From positions 218,995 to 282,994 of the forward strand of contig NZ_QXDC01000005.1 in the NCBI RefSeq assembly GCF_003550065.1: a DNA stretch of 64,000 nt. Reading direction: 5' to 3'. The notes beneath the pieces are model-generated. The model was given only the letters and a program-made list of their open reading frames with translations. It was not told the DNA's origin and made no database searches. This DNA comes from Hephaestia caeni. Its GTDB lineage: Bacteria > Pseudomonadota > Alphaproteobacteria > Sphingomonadales > Sphingomonadaceae. Shown one piece after another: positions 26,421 through 35,590 of this stretch; positions within the stretch are counted from its first letter, which is position 1; each line of letters starts with the position of its first letter. The translations under genes were made by a program, and so were the position numbers.

Positions 26421-27524
26421 TCAGGCCGTCGCCGCCCCCTTTTTCCTGGCGGCGAGCCGACCGCGCCATGTGCGGGCGCGCCACCACATGATCACGCCCG
26501 TGATCGCGAGCCCCGCCGGTAGCAAGCCGCCGAGGAAGATGATCGTCTGCCACACCGGCCCGGTACCGTTGCCGTCATGGATGCGTCGCATCCACCCGGC
26601 GACACCCGATCCGCCGCGCGGTCGCGGTGTGGATATTGTCGCCACCTCGCCGCTCGCATCGTCGACGGCGACTTCCTTCGTCCCGATCGTCACCGTCCAG
26701 CGTGCGTCGTCGCCGGCGGGCCAGCGCACTTCCCGCACATCGCCCGGCACGCGCGCACCAGCGATCGCGATCGCCTGATCGAGACTGCGCTGCGGGTCGG
26801 TCGGTTGCGGAGGCGGCGCACGACGCGGCGGTGGGCCGCTGCGTGGTTCGGCACCCGTCAGTGCCCCGAAAAAGGCTGGGAACGAAATCCACGCCCCGGT
26901 CAGCGACAGCACGAACAAGGGCAACGAAATCCAGAAGCCCGCCATGTGGTGCAGGTTGGTGTCGAGATTGGCATGGCGGCGCCAGCGCAAGCCTTTGCTC
27001 CAGCGCCCGACCATCGGCCACCACAGCCAGATGCCGGTGAAGGCCGAAACCATCATCGCCACGCCCAGCCAGCCGACGATCTTGCGGCCGACACCCGGCA
27101 CCATCAGGCTGCCGTGCAGGACGTGGAACACGCGCAACACGCCTTCGTTCGACGCCGCCTGATCGAGCACTTTCGCGGTCGGCGGGTCGAGATAGACCAT
27201 CATCCGCACCGGGCGGCCGCGCGGTGGGCCCTTGCCCGCCTGCGTCGCCGCGACCACGACCGGGCCGTTGCCCTCGGGCATGGTGAGGCTGTTGATCCGC
27301 TCGCCCGGCGCCAGCACAGCTTGCGCCGCCTCGGCATATCGCTCGGCAGGCAGCATCGTCGCGCCGCTGGTCGCGTAGCGCGCTGGGTTGGCGATCCGGT
27401 CGGTCGCGCCCTTCCACACCAGCGCCGAGCCGGTGAGGCAAATCGGGATGATCAGGATCGCGAGGATCAGGCCGATCCATTTGTGGACCTGAAACCAGGT
27501 GCGGCGCCACGCTTGCTTGCTCAT
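26421..27524 (-). CDS. PepSY-associated transmembrane protein
   Basis: This 367-aa inner-membrane protein has four predicted helices: TWFQVHKWIGLILAILIIPI near the N-terminus, two in the middle (one around HHMAGFWISLPLFVLSLTG) and one near the C-terminus. PepSY-type periplasmic segments lie between them. Such proteins accompany siderophore receptors and are thought to act as ferric-siderophore reductases. I chose the ATG at 27524, 8 bp after piuC. It is the last gene of the iron-uptake operon beginning at 31424. Confidence 0.88.
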   Translation of the reverse strand: MSKQAWRRTWFQVHKWIGLILAILIIPICLTGSALVWKGATDRIANPARYATSGATMLPAERYAEAAQAVLAPGERINSLTMPEGNGPVVVAATQAGKGPPRGRPVRMMVYLDPPTAKVLDQAASNEGVLRVFHVLHGSLMVPGVGRKIVGWLGVAMMVSAFTGIWLWWPMVGRWSKGLRWRRHANLDTNLHHMAGFWISLPLFVLSLTGAWISFPAFFGALTGAEPRSGPPPRRAPPPQPTDPQRSLDQAIAIAGARVPGDVREVRWPAGDDARWTVTIGTKEVAVDDASGEVATISTPRPRGGSGVAGWMRRIHDGNGTGPVWQTIIFLGGLLPAGLAITGVIMWWRARTWRGRLAARKKGAATA

Positions 27525-27532
27525 CGGTCCCC

Positions 27533-28216
27533 TCAGCATTCCGCCCAGCGGCGGAGAAGATTGTGATAGACGCCGGTCAGCCGGATCACGGCCGGATCGT
27601 CCTGCCCCATCGCGGCAGCGGCGGCCTGCACGCCTGAATCGAGTTCGAACAGCGTGCGGCGCGCGCCATCGTCGCGCACCATCGATTGAATCCAGAAGAA
27701 CGCCGCGGTGCGACAACCGCGCGTCACCGGCTCGACATGGTGGAGGCTCGACGCGGGATAGAGCACCATATGCCCCGCGGGCAGCTTGACGCGCTGTTCG
27801 CCGAACTGGTCGTCGATCACCAGCTCGCCGCCATCATAGGCGTCGGGCTCCTCCAGAAAGAGCGTCGCGGAAAGATCGCTGCGGATACGGAAATCGCTGC
27901 CGCGCCTGATCCGCACCGCGCTGTCGACATGCGCGCCGAACGCTTCGCCGCCCTCATAGCGATTGAACAGCGGCGGAAAGACCTTGAGCGGCAGTGCGGC
28001 GGCGACGAACAACGGCGTCGCGGCCAGCGCATCGAGGATCACCGAGCCCGCGCGTTTCGCCGCATCCGATTCTTCGGGCAATTGCCGGTTGCGCTTCGCG
28101 AGCGCCGATTGCGTGCCCGACGTGGCGTTGCCGTCGATCCATTCGGCGCCATCGATCAGCGCGCGCGTTTCCTGCACCTGCCCGGCCGTCAGAACATCTG
28201 GAATGGCGATCAACAT
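27533..28216 (-). CDS. piuC: PKHD-type Fe(II)/2-oxoglutarate dioxygenase PiuC/YbiX
   Basis: This 227-aa protein of the YbiX/PiuC family has the usual length and conserved features: the RNRQLPEESD region, the iron triad start HVDSAV, and SSLHHVEPVTRGCR with the distal His and the Arg that binds 2-oxoglutarate. PiuC homologues sit next to catecholate-siderophore receptors and their substrate is not settled. Its start overlaps the Sel1 gene by 7 bp. Confidence 0.93.
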   Translation of the reverse strand: MLIAIPDVLTAGQVQETRALIDGAEWIDGNATSGTQSALAKRNRQLPEESDAAKRAGSVILDALAATPLFVAAALPLKVFPPLFNRYEGGEAFGAHVDSAVRIRRGSDFRIRSDLSATLFLEEPDAYDGGELVIDDQFGEQRVKLPAGHMVLYPASSLHHVEPVTRGCRTAAFFWIQSMVRDDGARRTLFELDSGVQAAAAAMGQDDPAVIRLTGVYHNLLRRWAEC

Positions 28217-28956
28217 GCGGCCTTCCCCTGCCGCAGCATCAGCGGCCCGTGTTCGGCAAATCCGGGGATGTCGGAGCGGCGCAGCCACGCCTCGGCCTTG
28301 TCGAGAAACGAGGCAGTCGCGGTCTCGCCCGCGCGTGCGAGCCACACCAGCGCTTCATCGACCTTGCCCGCGAGCCCGAGCATCCGTGCATGGTTGAAGC
28401 AACCTCGAAAGTCGCCGCCTTCGGCCGCCTGCGCGTAACATTCGGCCGCCTTATCGATATCGGGCGCCACCACCCAGCCGTCTTCGTGGAAGCTGCCGAC
28501 GAAGTTGATCGCCTTGGCATTGCCCATCGCGGCGGCCTTTTCGAGCCAGTCGAACGCCGCCGCCTTGTCTTCATCGACACCCTCGCCGAGCGCGAGCAAG
28601 GTCGCATAATTGTACATGCCCCAATCGAGGCCCATCTCCGCGGCGATACGAAAGCAGGCGGCTGCGCGGTCCTTCATCACCGGGGTGCCCCAGCCGAGAT
28701 CGTAGCAGCGCCCGACCATGTTGATCGCCATCACATGATGCTGCGCGGCGGCCTTGCTGAACCAATCGAGCGCCGCACGCTGATCGACCGCCACGCCGGC
28801 GCCGTCGAGCAGCATCTGGCCGTAGACCGCCTGTGCTTCGGCAACCCCCGCCTCAGCCGCCCCACGCACGAACGCCGCGCGGCCCTCGGGTGAACCCGAG
28901 AGCCGTTCGGCGATCTCATCGGCGGTCAACGCATCGAGCACCGCAGATGCCATCAT
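28210..28956 (-). CDS. Sel1-like repeat protein in iron-uptake operon
   Basis: This 248-aa protein is built of four to five Sel1/TPR-like helical repeats, for example AQAVYGQMLLDGAGVAVDQ, INMVGRCYDLGWGTPVMKD and INFVGSFHEDGWVVAPDID. It has no signal peptide, so it is probably a cytoplasmic scaffold. It overlaps the receptor gene stop (TGATG) and the piuC start, indicating translational coupling between them. Sel1 proteins are found in this position in other TonB-receptor/piuC operons; the role is unknown. Confidence 0.9.
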   Translation of the reverse strand: MMASAVLDALTADEIAERLSGSPEGRAAFVRGAAEAGVAEAQAVYGQMLLDGAGVAVDQRAALDWFSKAAAQHHVMAINMVGRCYDLGWGTPVMKDRAAACFRIAAEMGLDWGMYNYATLLALGEGVDEDKAAAFDWLEKAAAMGNAKAINFVGSFHEDGWVVAPDIDKAAECYAQAAEGGDFRGCFNHARMLGLAGKVDEALVWLARAGETATASFLDKAEAWLRRSDIPGFAEHGPLMLRQGKAAC

Positions 28957-31424
28957 CAATACCGCAGATTGAGCGTGGCGAATGCCGATCTGCCCGGCGC
29001 GATGCTGGCATAATGCGCGGTGTACGCCTGATTGAAATACGTCTTGTTGGTCAGGTTCTGCACGTTGACGCTGAGATCGACCGCATCGGTGATCTTGACA
29101 CCGGCACGGGCGTCGAACCGGACGTAACCAGGGATCGAACGCAGGATCGTTTTCGTCGCGGGAACCACTGTCACATTGCCGGCGCCATCCTGGCGCGCCG
29201 ATCGATCGTCCTGATAGCCGCCGAACACGCGGCTGGTGTAGAAGGCGCCGCCGCCGATGCTGAACCGACCGAATTCGACATTGGTCCACAACGTCGCCGA
29301 ATGCTTGGCGACGTTCGACACCTGACGACCGGTGCTGGTCGAGGGTACGAGCACGGTTTGCGCGGCCTGCCCGCCGACCGCCGCCGCGGTGAGCTTGGTG
29401 AAACCACCGTTGGTGATCTTCGGATCGAGATAGGTATAGCCCCCGAATACCGTCCAGCCCGGCAGGATCGTGCCATTGGCGGTGAGTTCGACGCCGCGGA
29501 TGCGGGTCTCGCCGATATATTCGACAAAGCCGTCAGGCCCGGTCGTCCTCGCATTGTCGGTCTCGGTCTGGAAGGCGGCGAGGTTGAGCGCGAGACGCCC
29601 ACCGAACAGATCGGCCTTCGCCCCCACCTCATAGCTCTTGGTCTTGGTGACCTTGATCGCGTCGGGGCTGAGCAGCGTTTCGCCGCGCCCCGGACTCAAG
29701 CCGTTGCTTTCCGATCCTTCGCCCAGCAGGCTGTTGGGCGGGGTCGCGGAGGTGGCGTAGCTCGCATAGAGGCTGGCGTTCGCGGTCGGCTTGAAGACAA
29801 GGCCGGCCTGCCAGTTGAACAAATCGTCCGAGCGCTTGATCGGGACCACTACCGCGCCCGCGCCTTTCTGCGTGGTTTTGAAGTGATCGTAGCGCACGCC
29901 AAGGTTGAGAATCAGCGCGTCGGCCAGCGTGATCGAGTCGAACGCGTAAACCGCCTTGGTGCTGGCCTCGTTCTGGATCTCGGTACTGGTCGCGCCCTTC
30001 TCGATCGGAGCCGTCACCGTCGAGGTATCTCCCGCATAATTGATCCACGGATCGTTGGGATTCGGATTGAACAGGCTGGTGCAGTTGAAGCGATCGAACG
30101 CGGCGTCGGTGCAGCGCGGCGAATTGGTCGAACCGGTGGCCAGCACATAGGCTCCGCGACGCGCCTTCTCCCATGACACCTCGGCGCCGACGGCGAAGCT
30201 GTGCTTCACCCCGCCGGTATCGACGGTGCCGAACAGATCGGTCTGGTTGACCAGCGCATCGGCATAGCCGTGGCGCGTGTTCGCGCGGCGCCACACCATG
30301 CCGCCCGCGGTTGCGGGAGTGGCCGGGTTGGTACCAAAGACATTGCCCTGCTGATCGTCGGGCTGGGTGTAGATATAGGCTTGGGTATTGTGCGTGTAGC
30401 GCGAGGTATTGCGCAGCGTGATCCCGCCGAAATCATGCTCGGCACGCAACGTCGCCTGGTGCGTCGTGGTGTCGCGGAAGTCGCGCGATTTGAGGCCGTA
30501 AAAGACGCTGCGATCGACATGGCCGGTCGCGCCCGCAATCGTGGTGACATCGCCGATCGCCGGTTCGACGAAAGTCTCACCAAGCGGCGCGTTGGCGAGA
30601 TTATAGAGATAGGGGATGCCCGTATCGGGCAGTTCGTGGGTCTCGAGATAATAATAGCTCGCCGTCAACTTGGTGGGCGTGCCGATGCCGACGGTCACCG
30701 ACGGTGCGACGCCCCAGCGGCGCTGATAGAGCGCATCGCGCCCGGCCACGTCCTGATCGTGCCACATCCCCTGGATGCGCGCGGCGACCGTATCGGACAG
30801 CTTTCCGTTCACATCCACCGTGACGCGCTTGTAATCGTCGCTACCATAGCTGAGCGCGGCGCGCGCGAAATTGTCGTTGATCGGCAGCTTGGAGATGATG
30901 TTGATGGTGCCGCCGGCCGAACCGCGTCCGCCGAGCGTCGAATCCGAACCGCGAACGATCTGGATCTGATCGACCGCAAAGACCTCGCGGGTTTGCGCGG
31001 AAAAATCGCGCACACTATCAACGAAAGTCGATCCCTGGCTGTCGAAACCCCGGATGAAGGGTCGGTCACCGATGGGATTGCCCCCCTCGGCCGCTCCGAA
31101 CGTGATCCCCGGCACGGTGCGCAAGGCATCCTGAAGCGTGGCCGAGCCGGTCTGCTCGATGATCTTTTCCGGCAATACCACCACCGACCGCGGCGTGTTC
31201 ACCGGTGACGCGACGTCCTTCGCGCCGCGCTGGCGCTCGCCGTTGACCAGAATGTCCTCGCGCGTCTGGCCATCGGCACGGACCTGCGGATCGGGATCGG
31301 CATGCGCATCCGCCGCGCGGTCAGCGGCATGAGCCGAGCCACACGCAAAGGCGCCGACGCAGCTCAAGGCAAGAAAAGTCGGTGCGGCGGTAGAGCGAGC
31401 GCGAGTGGCTACGGACGGCGTCAC
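28956..31424 (-). CDS. TonB-dependent siderophore receptor (Fiu/PiuA-like)
   Basis: This is an 822-aa outer-membrane receptor. A Sec signal ends near GSAHA, and the plug domain runs about residues 50-210 (VVVLPEKIIEQTGSATLQDALRTVPGI in pieces, then QIQIVRGSDSTLGGRGSAGG). A 22-strand barrel follows, ending in the C-terminal aromatic ATLNLRY. I chose the GTG at 31424 because AAGGGGA lies upstream; the longer frame to 31505 has no such site. Gene order with Sel1, PiuC and a PepSY protein points to catecholate-type siderophore uptake. Two Fur-like boxes lie upstream, so iron repression is expected. Confidence 0.93.
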   Translation of the reverse strand: MTPSVATRARSTAAPTFLALSCVGAFACGSAHAADRAADAHADPDPQVRADGQTREDILVNGERQRGAKDVASPVNTPRSVVVLPEKIIEQTGSATLQDALRTVPGITFGAAEGGNPIGDRPFIRGFDSQGSTFVDSVRDFSAQTREVFAVDQIQIVRGSDSTLGGRGSAGGTINIISKLPINDNFARAALSYGSDDYKRVTVDVNGKLSDTVAARIQGMWHDQDVAGRDALYQRRWGVAPSVTVGIGTPTKLTASYYYLETHELPDTGIPYLYNLANAPLGETFVEPAIGDVTTIAGATGHVDRSVFYGLKSRDFRDTTTHQATLRAEHDFGGITLRNTSRYTHNTQAYIYTQPDDQQGNVFGTNPATPATAGGMVWRRANTRHGYADALVNQTDLFGTVDTGGVKHSFAVGAEVSWEKARRGAYVLATGSTNSPRCTDAAFDRFNCTSLFNPNPNDPWINYAGDTSTVTAPIEKGATSTEIQNEASTKAVYAFDSITLADALILNLGVRYDHFKTTQKGAGAVVVPIKRSDDLFNWQAGLVFKPTANASLYASYATSATPPNSLLGEGSESNGLSPGRGETLLSPDAIKVTKTKSYEVGAKADLFGGRLALNLAAFQTETDNARTTGPDGFVEYIGETRIRGVELTANGTILPGWTVFGGYTYLDPKITNGGFTKLTAAAVGGQAAQTVLVPSTSTGRQVSNVAKHSATLWTNVEFGRFSIGGGAFYTSRVFGGYQDDRSARQDGAGNVTVVPATKTILRSIPGYVRFDARAGVKITDAVDLSVNVQNLTNKTYFNQAYTAHYASIAPGRSAFATLNLRY

Positions 31425-31468
31425 TTTGTGTCCCCTTAATCGATAACTGTAATCGAGGGGCCTGCTAT

Positions 31469-31483
31469 TGCGAGTAGGTCGCA
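31469..31483 (-). promoter_or_regulatory. Fur-like box 1, downstream of the receptor -35
   Basis: The 15-bp inverted repeat TGCGA-GTAGG-TCGCA sits about 45 bp before the receptor start. It fits the alphaproteobacterial Fur-type palindrome and would overlap a promoter whose -35 is TTGACA (31485-31490, minus strand). Confidence 0.5.
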
Positions 31484-31492
31484 CTGTCAACG

Positions 31493-31777
31493 CTATTGCG
31501 AACAATTCTCAGTTATGATCGAGAATAGCCAGGTCCGCAGCGCGCTCGCGAGGTTGGGTGGCACGTCGGCGACGATTCGTCGCGCATCGATTTCGGCGAT
31601 CAGTGCGTTGAGCGGCAACGCCCGCGACTCAGCCGCCTGTTCGAGCGCTTCCCAGAAAAGCGGCTCGAGGCTGATCGAGGTCTGATGCCCCGCGATCGTC
31701 ACCGATCGCTTGACCGGCCCGTGAAAGCCGCCGGAGGGCGCGTCGATCGCCCGCCCCGTCAATCTTCTTCCCGTCAT
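31493..31777 (-). CDS. Ribbon-helix-helix domain protein coupled to cobT
   Basis: This 94-aa protein has the RHH_4 pattern: a beta-strand with the basic segment VKRSVTIAGHQTSISLE, then helices FWEALEQAAESR and NALIAEIDARR. It is a likely small DNA-binding repressor. Its ATG overlaps the cobT stop as ATGA, so it is made together with cobaltochelatase subunits. The frame upstream of 31777 lies inside cobT and is not used. The target is unknown; the Fur-like box overlapping its end belongs to the next gene. Confidence 0.82.
   Translation of the reverse strand: MTGRRLTGRAIDAPSGGFHGPVKRSVTIAGHQTSISLEPLFWEALEQAAESRALPLNALIAEIDARRIVADVPPNLASALRTWLFSIITENCSQ
31497..31511 (-). promoter_or_regulatory. 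Fur-like box 2, within the 3' end of the RHH gene
   Basis: On the minus strand this reads TGAGAATTGTTCGCA, an imperfect palindrome close to the Fur consensus TGAGAAT-N-ATTCTCA. It lies just upstream of the -35 for the receptor and inside the last codons of the neighbouring RHH gene. Confidence 0.5.
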
Positions 31778-33600
31778 TCCTTGTCGAACAACGCCGCGAG
31801 CTGCTCGATGATCGTCCCGCCGAGTTGTTCGGCATCCATGATCGTCACTGCGCGCGCATAATATCGAGTCACGTCGTGGCCGATCCCGATCGCGGTCAAC
31901 TCGACCGGTGAGCGCGCCTCGATCCAGCCGATCACCTGCCGCAAGTGGCGTTCGAGATAGCTTCCCGAATTGACCGACAGCGTCGAATCGTCGACCGGCG
32001 CGCCGTCCGAGATCACCATCAGGATCTTGCGCTCTTCGGGCCGCGCGAGCAGGCGGCTGTGCGCCCACAGCAGCGCCTCGCCGTCGATATTCTCCTTGAG
32101 CAGCCCCTCGCGCATCATCAGCCCCAGGCTGGTCCGCGCGCGCCGCCACGGTTCGTCGGCCTGCTTGTAGACGATGTGGCGGATGTCGTTGAGGCGGCCG
32201 GGATGCGGCGGCCGGCCCGCAGCGAGCCACGCCTCACGGCTTTGACCGCCTTTCCATGCCCGCGTCGTGAAGCCCAAAATCTCGGTCTTGACCCCGCAGC
32301 GTTCGAGCGTGCGTGCCAGAATATCCGCCGAGATCGCCGCGATCCCGATCGGCCGCCCACGCATCGAGCCCGAATTGTCGATCAGCAGCGTCACCACGGT
32401 ATCGCGGAATTCGGTATCGCGCTCGATCTTGTAACTGAGCGACTGCGTCGGGTTGACGACGACGCGCGCCAGCCGCGCGGCATCGAGCAGCCCTTCTTCC
32501 TGATCGAAATCCCACGAGCGCGATTGCTGCGCCATCAACCGGCGCTGGAGCCGGTTGGCAAGTTTCGACACTGCCGATTGCAGATGGACGAGTTGCTGAT
32601 CGAGATAGGCACGCAGCCGCTGCAGTTCCTCGGCATCGCACAATTCGCCCGCTGCGACCACTTCATCGAACTGCGTCGTCCACACCTTGTAATCGAAGCT
32701 CGGCGCGAGATCGGAGAACGGCCGGTTGGGGCGGACGGGAAGCATCCCTTCATCGCCCTCGTCGCCGGGTTCGCCTTCCGCATCGTCGAGCGATTCCTCG
32801 TCGAATTCGCTTTCCCCGTCCTGATCGTCCGATTCCTGCTGCTCACCACGGGCGTCGATGTCGCCCTCACCCTGCTCGCCAGCGTCCTCACCCTCGTCGC
32901 CGTCGTCAGCGCCTTCGTCCTCGTCGCCTTCGTCGTCGCTGCCGCCGTCGTCGTCGTCATCCGGCAGCATCTCGCCGTCGGTAAGGTCGAGATCGCGCAG
33001 CAGCTTTTTCGAGAGATCGGCGAACGCGATCTGGTCGTCGATCGCGAGCCCCAGCGCATCGAGATCGGCGCCGACCTTCTCCTCGAGCCAATCCTGGACC
33101 AGCGCCATGCCGGGCGCGACCGTGGCGGGCGGCGCCTGGCCGGTCAGCCGCTCGCGCACCATCAGCCCGAGCGCGGTCGACAGCGGTACTTCGTCGCGGG
33201 TCCGCGCGCGCGTGATCGGGTCCGACCGCAGCCGAAGCGCAAGCGCGGTTTCCAGATTGTCGGCGATGCCCTGATACCCGCGCGAGCCCAGCGCTTCGAC
33301 GCGCGCATTCTCGACCGCATCGTACACCGCACGCGCGACCGCCTCGGTCGGCGCGCCGCGCAGGTGCATCGCGCTGTCGTGGAGCCGCATCCTCAGCGCG
33401 AACTGATCGGCAAAGCCGCGCGCCTCGGCGACCTGATCGGGCGGCAACTGGCGCGCGGGCATCGGCACCTTGACGTGCCGCCCGTGCTGCGACGGCGCGT
33501 CGGCGGTGAAGGCAAGCTCCAGCTCGGGCTCGTCGGACAGCGCCCGCGCCGCGCCGCCAAGCACCGCCTTGAACCGGTCGAGGGGCGTTTCGGCGGCCAT
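31774..33600 (-). CDS. cobT: Aerobic cobaltochelatase subunit CobT
   Basis: This is a 608-aa subunit of the ATP-dependent CobNST complex that inserts Co2+ into hydrogenobyrinate a,c-diamide. A very acidic linker (about 220-285, mostly Asp, Glu and Gly) separates the N-terminal half from a C-terminal von Willebrand factor A domain with the metal site LLIDNSGSMRGRP (DxSxS). It follows cobS directly. CobN is not in the window. Confidence 0.95.
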   Translation of the reverse strand: MAAETPLDRFKAVLGGAARALSDEPELELAFTADAPSQHGRHVKVPMPARQLPPDQVAEARGFADQFALRMRLHDSAMHLRGAPTEAVARAVYDAVENARVEALGSRGYQGIADNLETALALRLRSDPITRARTRDEVPLSTALGLMVRERLTGQAPPATVAPGMALVQDWLEEKVGADLDALGLAIDDQIAFADLSKKLLRDLDLTDGEMLPDDDDDGGSDDEGDEDEGADDGDEGEDAGEQGEGDIDARGEQQESDDQDGESEFDEESLDDAEGEPGDEGDEGMLPVRPNRPFSDLAPSFDYKVWTTQFDEVVAAGELCDAEELQRLRAYLDQQLVHLQSAVSKLANRLQRRLMAQQSRSWDFDQEEGLLDAARLARVVVNPTQSLSYKIERDTEFRDTVVTLLIDNSGSMRGRPIGIAAISADILARTLERCGVKTEILGFTTRAWKGGQSREAWLAAGRPPHPGRLNDIRHIVYKQADEPWRRARTSLGLMMREGLLKENIDGEALLWAHSRLLARPEERKILMVISDGAPVDDSTLSVNSGSYLERHLRQVIGWIEARSPVELTAIGIGHDVTRYYARAVTIMDAEQLGGTIIEQLAALFDKE

Positions 33601-34605
33601 TTACGCCTTGCCGACGACGCTTTCGGGCAGATCCTTGCCGAACACGCGCTGATAATATTCGGCGACCAGCGCGCGCTCGGCCTCGTCGCACTTGTTGAGG
33701 AACGAGAGCCGGAATGCGAAACCGATATCGCCGAAGATCAGCGCGTTCTGCGCCCAGGTGATCACCGTGCGCGGGCTCATCACCGTCGAGATGTCGCCAT
33801 TGATGAAGCCTTTCCGCGTCAGATCGGCGACGCGGACCATCTTCTCGACCGTCTCCTTGCCCTCGGGCTGGTCGTATTCGCCGGACTTGGCGAGCACGAT
33901 CTGCGCCTCGACCGCGGCAGGCAGGTAATTCAAGGTGACGACGATGTTCCAGCGATCCATCTGGCCCTGATTGATCTGCTGGGTGCCGTGATAGAGCCCG
34001 CTGGTATCGCCCAGCCCCACCGTATTGGCGGTCGAGAACAGCCGGAACCACGGATTCGGCCGGATCACGCGGTTCTGGTCGAGCAGCGTCAATTTGCCCT
34101 CGGTCTCCAGCACGCGCTGGATCACGAACATCACGTCGGGGCGGCCGGCATCATATTCGTCGAACACGAGCGCGGTCGGGGTCTGGAGCGCCCACGGTAG
34201 CAAACCCTCGCGGAATTCGGTGACCTGCTGGCCGTCCTTGAGCACGATCGCATCGCGCCCGACCAGATCGATGCGGCTGATATGCGCGTCGAGATTGATT
34301 CGGATGCACGGCCAGTTGAGGCGCGCCGCCACCTGCTCGATGTGCGTCGATTTGCCGGTGCCGTGATAACCCTGCACCATCACCCGGCGGTTGTGCGCGA
34401 AGCCCGCGAGAATCGCGAGCGTGGTATCGGGATCGAAGACATAGGCGGGATCGAGATCGGGCACGCGCTCGTCCGCCTCGCTGAAGGCGGGACATTCCAT
34501 GTCGCTGTCGATCCCGAACAGGTCGCGCACCTTGATCGTCTTGTCGGGCGCATCGAGCACCGTGGTTTCGCGGCTGTCGGGCTGGGTGTTGGGAATATCT
34601 GTCAT
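33601..34605 (-). CDS. cobS: Aerobic cobaltochelatase subunit CobS
   Basis: This 334-aa MoxR-type AAA+ ATPase partners CobT. Walker A is GYHGTGKSTH, Walker B is ALVFDEYDAGRPD, and the sensor region is STANTVGLGDTSG. It drives cobalt insertion in aerobic cobalamin synthesis. It is the first gene of the cobS-cobT-RHH unit and abuts cobT with no gap. Confidence 0.96.
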   Translation of the reverse strand: MTDIPNTQPDSRETTVLDAPDKTIKVRDLFGIDSDMECPAFSEADERVPDLDPAYVFDPDTTLAILAGFAHNRRVMVQGYHGTGKSTHIEQVAARLNWPCIRINLDAHISRIDLVGRDAIVLKDGQQVTEFREGLLPWALQTPTALVFDEYDAGRPDVMFVIQRVLETEGKLTLLDQNRVIRPNPWFRLFSTANTVGLGDTSGLYHGTQQINQGQMDRWNIVVTLNYLPAAVEAQIVLAKSGEYDQPEGKETVEKMVRVADLTRKGFINGDISTVMSPRTVITWAQNALIFGDIGFAFRLSFLNKCDEAERALVAEYYQRVFGKDLPESVVGKA

Positions 34606-34619
34606 CGCGGGCCTTCATA

Positions 34620-34705
34620 CCGTTCGGGCGGGGCTTGTCGAAGCCCGTTCTGGTCACTTTCCGCGAGCATGAAGAACGGCACTTCGACGGGCTCAGTGCG
34701 AACGG
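34620..34705. repeat. Imperfect palindromic intergenic repeat
   Basis: Two arms of about 24 bp (34620-34643 and 34682-34705) are imperfect inverted copies sharing CCGTTCG, a GGGCTTGTCGAAG/GAGCCCGTCGAAG core and a loop of about 38 bp. It has the look of a REP or MITE-like chromosomal repeat and lies between cobS and the HxlR gene. Confidence 0.65.
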
Positions 34706-34815
34706 AAAGAAAGTTCGTCAAGCCATCGGCACATGCCGACAGCCGGAAGATCGTCCAACGCGCCGGGGCGCGACGATCTCCGTCCGCGCCGATGTAAAGC
34801 GGCGCGCGCGCGTCT

Positions 34816-35511
34816 TCAATCGTTGACGAAGACCGGCAGCCGAAAACAATCGACGAAACGCTGCGCCACCGCGCGATCCCCGGTGACCCGCACGAGGCCG
34901 GCGGCTTCCGATTCCTCCAAAGACTGCGATCCGTAGAAGACCGAGGCGAGCAGCGAAGGATCGCCATCGAAGACGAGGCCGGCACTTTCGGGATCGACGC
35001 GCTCGATTTCGAGCCTGCCATCGACGATCTGTGCGCGGAACGGATCGCCGCCGACGCGAAAGCCGAGATCGATCGATAGCGCGCGCGCCTTCTCCCGATC
35101 CATCATCGTTCGGAGCGACAGCATGAAGGCGGCGTTGCTAAGCGGTAACGTCACATCATGCGCGGGCGATCCCGCTGCCCACCGGCTGAGCGCGAAGATC
35201 GCGTCCTCGGCCGCTTTGCCCCAGCGGGTGAGTTCGTAGACCTGCGCATTGGCGGGCGACGGCAGCACGCGTTTGCGCACGATACCCGCCTGTTCGAGCC
35301 CCTCGAGCCGCTGCGTCAACACATTGGCGCTCAAACCGACCAGACTCCCGCGAATCTCGCCGAAGCGACGCGGCCCGAGCAGCAGTTCGCGCATTATCAG
35401 CATCGACCAGCGCTCACCCAGCAAATCCATCGCGAGCGCGGTGCCGCACGCGTCTTGATACCACCGTTTCGGCTTGCTCAGGTGCGACTCAGTTATTTTT
35501 TGTGACTTCAT
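34816..35511 (-). CDS. HxlR-family regulator with C-terminal SCP2-like domain
   Basis: This 231-aa regulator has an HxlR winged helix at about 15-110, with the conserved N-terminal Cys22 (QDACGTALAMDLLGERW), RRFGEIRGSLVGLSANVLTQ and YELTRWG. The C-terminal half (about 120-231) resembles a sterol-carrier-type ligand pocket. HxlR proteins such as YodB and QsrR sense quinones and electrophiles through a cysteine near this position. It is divergent from a ten-gene enzyme operon and is its likely regulator. Confidence 0.88.
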   Translation of the reverse strand: MKSQKITESHLSKPKRWYQDACGTALAMDLLGERWSMLIMRELLLGPRRFGEIRGSLVGLSANVLTQRLEGLEQAGIVRKRVLPSPANAQVYELTRWGKAAEDAIFALSRWAAGSPAHDVTLPLSNAAFMLSLRTMMDREKARALSIDLGFRVGGDPFRAQIVDGRLEIERVDPESAGLVFDGDPSLLASVFYGSQSLEESEAAGLVRVTGDRAVAQRFVDCFRLPVFVND

Positions 35512-35528
35512 AGTTGCTTTTTATAACT
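35512..35528. promoter_or_regulatory. AT-rich inverted repeat at the HxlR start
   Basis: AGTTGCTTTTTATAACT is an interrupted palindrome (AGTT/AACT ends) directly before the HxlR start and in the divergent promoter region. HxlR regulators use similar AT-rich dyads. The sequence is seen, the role inferred. Confidence 0.35.
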
Positions 35529-35590
35529 CACGCGTGCATCACCGTCAAATAGCGATTCGCCGACAGCGCGCAAACGCAAGGAGTAAGGAC

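Noticed and set aside
32858..33274. Ser/Pro-rich open frame on the plus strand opposite cobT
   Set aside because: It is the antisense of the acidic Asp/Glu linker of CobT and has no homology features.
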